Assembly: GCF_000203795.2 (NCBI RefSeq)
Contig: NW_006281116.1
Coordinates: 451,195-515,194 of the forward strand
From: Batrachochytrium dendrobatidis JAM81
Taxonomy: Eukaryota; Chytridiomycota; Chytridiomycetes; Rhizophydiales
DNA length: 64,000 nucleotides
Direction of reading: 5' to 3'
A program made the position numbers and the translations under genes. The notes under the pieces are model-generated. The model did no database searches. It saw only the letters and a program-made list of their open reading frames with translations, and was not told the origin of the DNA. Shown here piece after piece: positions 57,849 to 64,000 of the stretch. The number at the start of each line of letters is the position of its first letter. Position 1 is the first letter of the stretch.

Positions 57849-58838
57849 ATGTCTGGCCATAATACACCGATTTCAACAGCTCACTCCTTTCTCTCACTGA
57901 ATACTCCAAGGGTGTCTGTGGAAGCAACAATCAATTCAGACTTACCAGGGCTCAAGACTCTGCTTGTCGAATACTTTTTTGGAGCAAGGTTGTTTGCCAA
58001 AATCCAAAGAACAGACACCGGAATCACTCAGGCAACAGTTCAGGGACATCCGAAGCAGTTTCCCTCTTCTCTTGAATACCTCAGAGAACTGCTACAAATC
58101 AAATATGATGCTGCTATTGTTTGGGGCGAAGCGAGCGCTGTTTCCGAAGAAAGCCGATACAACTCGATCACTATTGAAGAAGCTTTACCAACTTTGGAAA
58201 GGGATCCATCCTCGGGAGAGTTTCTGGAAAAGGAACTTGACGAAATCTCTTTTGGTGGGTCTGCTGCTACTGAAGCTTTGAAGAAAATTGTCAAGGAAAC
58301 ATTCGCTAGTATGGAAAATGCAACTACTGGTTTTGGCATTGCAAAAGGATGGATTCCCGCTGTCCCGGAAAAGCACATCACTGTCAAACGTGGAGACGAA
58401 GAATACGACTTGGAGGTTTCTACCATTTCTTCTCTCTCCGCATTGATTGAAGCAGTGCAGAAGAAATTCCCATTGGCTCTGAAAGTCAAGAAACTCTACC
58501 GCTTGCACGAAGGAACTCCAATCGTTGTGACTGATGTGAAAGACCTGCGCCAAGAATATTTGTATTATGTCCTGGCAGGTTTCGAAGAGCTTCCCAAGAA
58601 GCAGATCACCAAGTTCACAACAATGGAGGAGTTCTTTGACAAGTTGAAGATTCAACAAGAACTGGATGATGATGAAATTCAGCTTATCAAGGACTGTCTT
58701 GGAAAACAGAAAGTCAAATTCACCCAATTGATGGCCACTGGCGATCTGGCATTGACTGATGAGAAGCTCAAAGAAATTGGAATCTCTCAGTTGGGTTTAA
58801 GAACAGCAGTTCTATTAGTTATTAAAGGCAATCAATAA
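57849..58838 (+). CDS. Ubiquitin-like + SAM domain protein, possibly effector-related
   Basis: 329 residues, intronless, ATG at 57849. Residues 1-165 are not recognised (LLVEYFFGARLFAKIQRTD..; SLEYLRELLQIKYDAAIVWGE). Residues about 172-245 look like a ubiquitin-like fold (KHITVKRGDEEYDLEVSTI, LIEAVQKKFPLALKVKKLYRL, QEYLYYVLAGFEEL). Residues 258-327 fit a SAM domain (TMEEFFDKLKIQQELDDDEIQLIKDCL, ALTDEKLKEIGISQLGLRTAVLLVIKG). Ubl headers are known at the N-terminus of CRN proteins, so a link to that system is plausible but unproven. The start overlaps the remnant of the ABCA exon. Frame, codon use and lack of stops support a real gene. Confidence 0.75.
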   Translation: MSGHNTPISTAHSFLSLNTPRVSVEATINSDLPGLKTLLVEYFFGARLFAKIQRTDTGITQATVQGHPKQFPSSLEYLRELLQIKYDAAIVWGEASAVSEESRYNSITIEEALPTLERDPSSGEFLEKELDEISFGGSAATEALKKIVKETFASMENATTGFGIAKGWIPAVPEKHITVKRGDEEYDLEVSTISSLSALIEAVQKKFPLALKVKKLYRLHEGTPIVVTDVKDLRQEYLYYVLAGFEELPKKQITKFTTMEEFFDKLKIQQELDDDEIQLIKDCLGKQKVKFTQLMATGDLALTDEKLKEIGISQLGLRTAVLLVIKGNQ

Positions 58839-59021
58839 AATCCTTGATGTAAATTGAATTTACTTGATAACATTGCTTAATCGTTTTTATTCATATCCAA
58901 CCCATCCAATACATAATTCAATTTACTCACCAAATGTCACTCATCTCCCAACTGACTTTGTAAAGTAGTATTGCTTTTTCGGTCAATATTCTCATCCGAT
59001 AATCTATGCAAACAATCTGGT

Positions 59022-59519
59022 ATGCTATTTTTCATTGAGATTGACACTGCATATTGTGAATTGATCAAGACCTGGTCGAATGGCAAAAGTCTTGGTCTTA
59101 TAATGATTGGAAATATTACAACTGTAATTTTGTGGCTCTTACATTATTACAATTGTAATTCCGAGTTTACAATTGTAGTTTCCATTGTTTACTACAAATG
59201 TCAGCAGATTACAGCCTGGATCAGAAGAGTTGCTGCTTTTAATGATGCTGATTTGTCAGAAGAGCTCAGATTAATCAACAAGAATTCATTCAATGCATTC
59301 ACTAGGGCAATCAGTCGCACACGTCGTCCCGAACTGGACTCTCATATTCACAGAAATGGTGCGTATGAAGCACATCCCCACGCAGATACAATCAATTTGT
59401 TGCTTTCTATTGGAGAGTCTACACTGTCTGCGATCAATTCAGAAATACCTGTTAGCCCTGTCCCTTACGCAGTCAGTCCTTATATGTATGTCACTGCCAG
59501 AATCAAGATCTTGACCTGA
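59022..59519 (+). CDS. Hypothetical protein near an integrase
   Basis: 165 residues from ATG 59022. A hydrophobic stretch (SLGLIMIGNITTVILWLLHYY) may be a membrane segment, followed by a polar part with ITAWIRRVAAFNDADLSEELRLINKNSFNAFTRAISRTRRPELD and NLLLSIGESTLSAINSEIP. No family recognised. Between 59520 and 60025 further coding-like but broken frames occur (GKTCLLSNDAFQIRSLL; then an acidic SSFHSFEEEAEGEGVATGSE end at 60023), so the gene may have been longer or may belong to a decayed element. Confidence 0.35.
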   Translation: MLFFIEIDTAYCELIKTWSNGKSLGLIMIGNITTVILWLLHYYNCNSEFTIVVSIVYYKCQQITAWIRRVAAFNDADLSEELRLINKNSFNAFTRAISRTRRPELDSHIHRNGAYEAHPHADTINLLLSIGESTLSAINSEIPVSPVPYAVSPYMYVTARIKILT

Positions 59520-60039
59520 CGAATAAACATATACACGTCAGAACTACTAAACAAGAATCGTGTAATGGACCGATGCCGAGATATTTGCAAATCAGACAAT
59601 TCATTGGGCAAGACCTGCTTGCTCTCAAATGATGCTTTCCAAATCAGGAGTTTGTTGATTACACTCAGTAAATGTTCAAATGGAATCACACAATGTGTCA
59701 TTTGTACATTGCGTATTATCGGTTTCTGATTGACTACCCAGTGTTTGTGTACTCTGGCTTGCCTTGGACTACCATTCGCAATGAATGCATTCGCTGGAGG
59801 AGATGACTGGATAGCGATGAAGCAAATGCTTTACCAACATCCAATTATTCGTCGTCTTCATTCTGGAAGGAAACTTTACCATCTTATCGGGAGAACCAAA
59901 GTAAATATGAACCAAGCGAATCTCCATCTAGCTTCCATTCGTTTGAGGAGGAAGCCGAGGGTGAAGGTGTAGCAACTGGAAGCGAAATGGTTATTTCTAC
60001 AAGTCTCAGCAATCTAAACATTTGAAATAAATGAAATAT

Positions 60040-60264
60040 TCAGTTCTTGATAGACTTTTTATACTTTTTCAATCTTTCCCTTTCGGCTTTTGCATTTGAG
60101 GCATAGTAGTCTTTGTAACGTTTTCGTTCAACTTCCTTGTTATGAGAATAATATTCACGATACCATTTCCTTAATTGGTCTTGTTCTTGAGATGAATAAG
60201 CATCCCAATTCTTGATACATTGTAAGTAGTCCTTGTAATTTCTAATTGAGCTAATGGGTGTCAT
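60040..60264 (-). CDS. Small Lys/Tyr-rich protein beside the integrase
   Basis: 74 residues, MTPISSIRNYKDYLQCIKNWD.., with two repeats of the pattern KWYREYYSHNKEVERKRYKDYYASNAKAERERLKKYKK. Such basic Tyr/Lys/Glu-rich helices occur in proteins of Polinton-like and giant-virus-type elements, and the gene lies 198 bases downstream of the integrase on the same strand. Function unknown. Confidence 0.4.
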   Translation of the reverse strand: MTPISSIRNYKDYLQCIKNWDAYSSQEQDQLRKWYREYYSHNKEVERKRYKDYYASNAKAERERLKKYKKSIKN

Positions 60265-60462
60265 TTATTGTTACTTTAGAAAATAAGTTGCTCCAAATGT
60301 CCTTCTCTTTTTATTGGCTGGACCTTGAACTCTTGCCAGTTCTTGTAATTCTCTCTTGTTACGACGCTCCTTGTTTGTCATTGTCGGCTCTCTGTGTCTC
60401 GGTTCAATCAAAAAGGTCTCCGTTCCTTCAACTCTCTCGAGTTCATAGTATTTGTAAGACTT

Positions 60463-61305
60463 TCAAAGTATTTGGCCGTTATCATCTGAAATTGAGAACA
60501 AATATCCGTTCCCACTTACAACCGTATAGATGCCGTTGCTGTACTTTGACACATATCCTTTCCTGAATGTTTGTTTACCTTTGAGTATCCGAACACGATC
60601 TCCAACCTTAATTGAATGCTTGGTAATTTTTACATTCATTGTTCCAGTGGATTGATTGCCTAGGTACAACTGCTGAGGGATATCATTTACACCACGATGA
60701 TAAGTGTTGTTGTAGTTGAATACAATGTCTTGCAAGACATCAATGTATCTATTTGATTTTCTTGATTCTTGGTACCGAGCAATAATATTCTCCAATGTTC
60801 TGTTGAATCGTTCAATCAATCCTTGTATATTGTGATCACCCACATTCACAGTGATGTGACAAACACCTTTTGCTTGCAGTAAGCTTTGGAAGTTGTTGTT
60901 TAAAAACTCTGTGCCATTATCGCTTTGAATAAGAATAGGCTTTTGCACGTCAAGTATCACTCTCATTGCATCTGTAGTATTTGATTTCTTTTTCATCGCC
61001 ACCACAAATGATTTCCTACTAAATACATCTATGGCGCACAGGAGATACTTGTATCCGGCATTCCATCTTGAATATTTAGACAAGTCAATCAAATCCACCT
61101 GCCATTGGTCATTGACTGAATAAACAGTTATGGGGCTGAATGCTGGCTTTCTTTGTGATTCTTGATGAAGTTGATGGACTTCCTGCTGGTCAAGGAATTT
61201 TATGATTTGTGAGATTGGAACTTCTTTGTTCAGCTTCAGGTATAATCTCTGCGCTGAAATGAGGCCAGTCTTGGGACTGTAATACAATTCGTAAAGCTTA
61301 TCCAT
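60463..61305 (-). mobile_element. Maverick/Polinton-type integrase (DDE, rve family)
   Basis: 280-residue intronless ORF. The N-terminal region YYSPKTGLISAQRLYLKL..IIKFLDQQEVHQLHQ is typical of Maverick/Polinton and related integrases. The catalytic core has D71 (WQVDLIDLS), D129 (LIQSDNGTEF) and E165 (IQGLIERFNRT), a D,D-35-E spacing, and YLLCAIDVFSRKSFVV between. A C-terminal IKVGDRVRILKG..FRKGYVSKYSNGIYTV segment is the chromo-like/SH3-like end. The open frame and intact triad suggest recent activity or domestication. No polymerase B, capsid or protease genes were found in the neighbourhood and no clear terminal inverted repeats, so the rest of the element is missing or lies elsewhere. Confidence 0.85.
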
Positions 61306-62245
61306 AACCTAAAATAAGAAATTAAGTTTTTACAATTCAGCTGAAAGTGTTTCAAAACCCACTCGAGATCGTTTATCATTAAACAATTTCATTCCTGTTC
61401 TTGTTAGAGAATACGTATTCATCTGTGTTGTAGTCCATGATTTTCTACATCAAAAATATGAATCTTGCAAAATCGATATGAATTGCTGCTATTAAAACCA
61501 TTTACTACGCTACCACTGTTATTTCCAAAGCTGTTGAATTGATTGAAATCGTAACTAACCAAATCTACTGAGATATGTTCAACAAAACAATCATGTCAAT
61601 CATGTCGAATGTGATTTATTGATCAGCTATCCATGAGCCATGAGCCATGAACAATGAACGATGATAAATAGAATGAAACTTTGCGGCTTTGATTTGAACA
61701 TTGACAACTATGCAAGTTGGTTTCAAGTTTACTGTGTGCATTGACACATGGTCACACATTGACAGATCAACAGATTACAGCTAGCGACAATCTGAATCAA
61801 CTTTGGATGATATATATTTATATTTCAACAACCATTTCGACATGATTTGAATCACTCGGACAAATCAAATACATGACCAATTGAACAATCAGTCAAATAT
61901 TTGGTATACAGTGACAGTATATGCTGTAGTGATGGATTGTATATGTGATGACAACTATCCATAATCAGGGTGACAATCTGACACTACCTGATCACTGGAT
62001 ACATGACCGCAATTGGAAATATCAACGCAGCATAATACCGAGGTTGATTTTTAATACTAACAGCGATGCTTGTATACTGATCCACCCTACAGGGTGTTTT
62101 TGGCTTTGTCCGCCCTATATGGTGTACTCGTGTTTTTTGTGGTCGTTCATTGAAAAGTGCTGGTTGTCACCCTTGAAACTGCCGTTGTTATAAAACGACA
62201 GTCATGTATCAGGTTCAACCCATTTTCATTACAATACTCGATACA
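61306..62245. promoter_or_regulatory. Spacer and upstream region of the pepsin-like gene
   Basis: 61306-61870 is AT-rich with no gene (a tatccatgagccatgagccatgaac repeat at 61629-61652). 61880-62245 is the upstream region conserved in the inverted relic at 45715-46060, which marks it as part of the duplicated locus. It includes ccctatatggtgtactc and cgttgttataaaacgacagtc just before the upstream ATG. Confidence 0.5.
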
Positions 62246-63899
62246 ATGCTGATTACTCTAGAATGCGTTATACTTGCGTTGCAGGCGGTTGCTGCAGTTC
62301 GACTTGCATTAGAATCACCAATTGGAACTACCAGTCAATCGAACAATAGACTGTCAAAACGATCACCCGTTGAATTGGGCCGTGATGCTGATCAATGTTT
62401 CACAATGAAATTTAATGTTGATGGAGTTGATGTATGTATCATGTCATGTCATGCATTGTAGTTTGATATCAATTTGCACCACGTTGAATCAATCTCACAC
62501 TTGTTTAAAATAGTTGGATTTACGAGTCGATTCAGCGATTTCCAGTATAATCGTACCACTTCCTAGTTCAAGCAGTGATGTAGGCTTGGCTCCGCAACAC
62601 ACTCCAAGTGGGGAACCCGTTACTATAAATTACAGAGGCAAACAGTATAGAGGCGTTACATCCACAGCCGTTGTGACAATTCCGGGTACTAGGATAACTG
62701 ACATCAAATTACCAGTACTAGCAGTTCAAAAACAATCACCAGATCTAGTTGGTATCGATCCAGAGTTTGATGGAATATTTGGCTTTGGCTATACCTCGTT
62801 GTCAAAACATCATCCACAAATCACTGCGATGAATACTTTGTACAATGATGGTGTCATTTCCAATAACGAGATTGGCATTCAACTATGTCCGTATGATATT
62901 CTGCATGAAAGTTTCATCAATATAGGAAACACTGACGTAACTGCAAAATGCGGAACGGATGGAAGCAGTGTTGCATGGGTAAATTCACCAACAAACGATC
63001 GCCATACTGTCAACATCAAGAATATACTAATCAATGGCGAAGAAGTGGAGCTGCCTGCTGAATTCCAAAAAAAGGTGGAAAATGGACGTACTTTGTACTC
63101 GGTTATACAAACATGTTCTACATTTATGTATTTCCCTAGAGTAGTCGTGAAAGCGTTGATTGATGCTATTCTTGATAGTAATGCGATTACTGTCAAAAAA
63201 ACTGTGTTTAGTAACAAGCTCAACAAAAAAGAAGTCAAAAGAATATTTTGGGAACATTACGCAATGCTTGAATCCGGTTTTAATATCGATTGGAACAAGC
63301 TGCCGTCGTTTACAATTGTAATGTTTGCTCAAAACCCAGTAACTGATGACAATCGCAATTCCGTTGTAAAGATCACACTGGGTCCTAAAGACTATATACA
63401 GAGATACGATTCTGAAAAATGTAAATATTTGACAATTGTATGCAATATGTGTTGTTTGATTAACCTGACTAATGTACATGTTGGATTATAGTTTGGTTTA
63501 CTGTGACAGCTGGTTCAAATGATTATGCAGCTCTTGGTATACCACTCATGACTCATCTTGCAGTCACATTTGATTTACAGAATAAACGCACTGGATTTGG
63601 TCCTGGATGTGGATGCGAAGTCATGGCTGATGGATATCCTACTATTTCGAACGGTTATCAAGTACTATGGCCATTACCACAGTAAGTTGTTTAATATTGG
63701 TGTGTGTATGTGTCAATTGATATTGATCATGAATTTGGTGCATAGTGTTAGATTGCCTGAACAACCAACTACTTCAGGTTCAGATGGCACATTTATTCGC
63801 AGAAGAAAACCAATAACTACAACTGATCAAGTAGCTGTACCTGAAAACACTCACCACACTGTCAAGAGTTACAAACAGACTCTCAATAAACTCGACTGA
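62246..63899 (+). CDS. Pepsin-like aspartic protease homologue, predicted inactive
   Basis: Exons 62246-62431, 62514-63420, 63492-63681 and 63746-63899 give 478 residues in phase; an upstream Met at 62204 adds 14 residues. MLITLECVILALQAVAAVRLA is a signal peptide. Pepsin-fold landmarks: FNVDGVDLDLRVDSA, GIFGFGYTSLS, GEPVTINYRGKQYRG, NEIGIQLCPY, and TRLGIP-like ALGIPLMTHLAVTFDLQNKRTGFGPGC. The first active-site triad reads D68-S-A instead of D-T/S-G. The second reads Q261-T-C-S in place of D-T/S-G-T/S, so the second catalytic Asp is absent. The Lys/Thr-rich tail after the last intron (RLPEQPTTSGSDGTFIRRRKP) is shared with the 24880 remnant. Secreted, probably a non-enzymatic relative within an expanded family. 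Confidence 0.85.
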
Positions 63900-64000
63900 A
63901 TACAATTCATTAGTGACAAACTGATACTATATGTATATTTAATGTGGTGTGTTCATGCTTGATTGTGTGATATGTTCAAGCCGTGCATGTATTGGATCAG
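63900..64000. other. 3' flank of the pepsin-like gene
   Basis: Matches the 3' flank of the remnant at 25475-25560 (acaattcattagtgacaaactg, then gccgtgcatgtattggatca), showing that the duplicated unit extends beyond the coding region. No other feature. Confidence 0.6.

Noticed and set aside
59115..59180. Three near-palindromes of the type attacaattgtaat
   Set aside because: They sit in a possible coding frame and the string recurs by chance in AT-rich DNA (also in the pepsin-like exon at 63308); no regulatory claim made.

Overview
The window looks like nuclear DNA of a chytrid fungus, most likely Batrachochytrium (inference: B. dendrobatidis rather than B. salamandrivorans, because Crinkler-type genes are abundant). 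The reasons are AT-rich sequence, genes with many short GT-AG introns, a fungal housekeeping gene set, Crinkler (CRN) genes, a pepsin-like secreted protein with the spliced tail seen in this genus, and small secreted Ser/Lys-rich lineage-specific proteins. I had no database; all names rest on recognised family motifs.

The left part (1-24.7 kb) is a dense conserved compartment: MED12/SRB8 (-), proteasome lid RPN5 (-), a seven-TM protein (-), MTD1 (+), ribosome biogenesis factor RPF2 (+), ribosomal protein eS12 (+), a CAMK-group kinase (-), an IAH1-like GDSL esterase (-), an RCC1-like mitochondrial protein (+), a Sel1-repeat protein (-), dUTPase (+), dephospho-CoA kinase (+), NDUFAF3 (-) and tRNA-Arg(ACG) (-). 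Its main mobile signal is a family of Tc1/mariner-like MITEs with termini TACAG(C/T)C(A/G)TATTCA. Two of them sit inside the unusually long first introns of MTD1 and the RCC1-like gene.

From 24.8 kb to the end the character changes to a repeat-rich accessory compartment with duplicated, broken or rapidly changing genes. It holds a truncated pepsin-like pseudogene, a tandem duplication carrying a secreted protein and a truncated paralogue, another secreted protein, and an ARM-like/DUF4246 fusion gene. Then comes a Crinkler region: two degenerate CRN copies head-to-head around a hairpin (36.1-38.9 kb), a 3.8 kb non-coding-looking module present twice at about 99% identity (38.9-42.76 and 50.3-54.17 kb), and directly downstream of each copy a CRN gene with a related N-terminal header but a different nuclease tail (PD-(D/E)xK-type at 42.9 kb, HNH-like at 54.25 kb). 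Both CRN genes carry one simple lesion (an in-frame TGA; a 23 bp deletion). Further right are two inverted ABCA transporter fragments, a Ubl+SAM protein, a Maverick/Polinton-type integrase and a pepsin homologue that has lost its second catalytic Asp.

The most interesting structure is the repeated upstream module joined to different effector genes, ending at a perfect 18 bp inverted repeat beside the CRN promoter. It resembles a recombination or cassette-swapping arrangement for nuclease effectors. This is an inference from sequence layout only.
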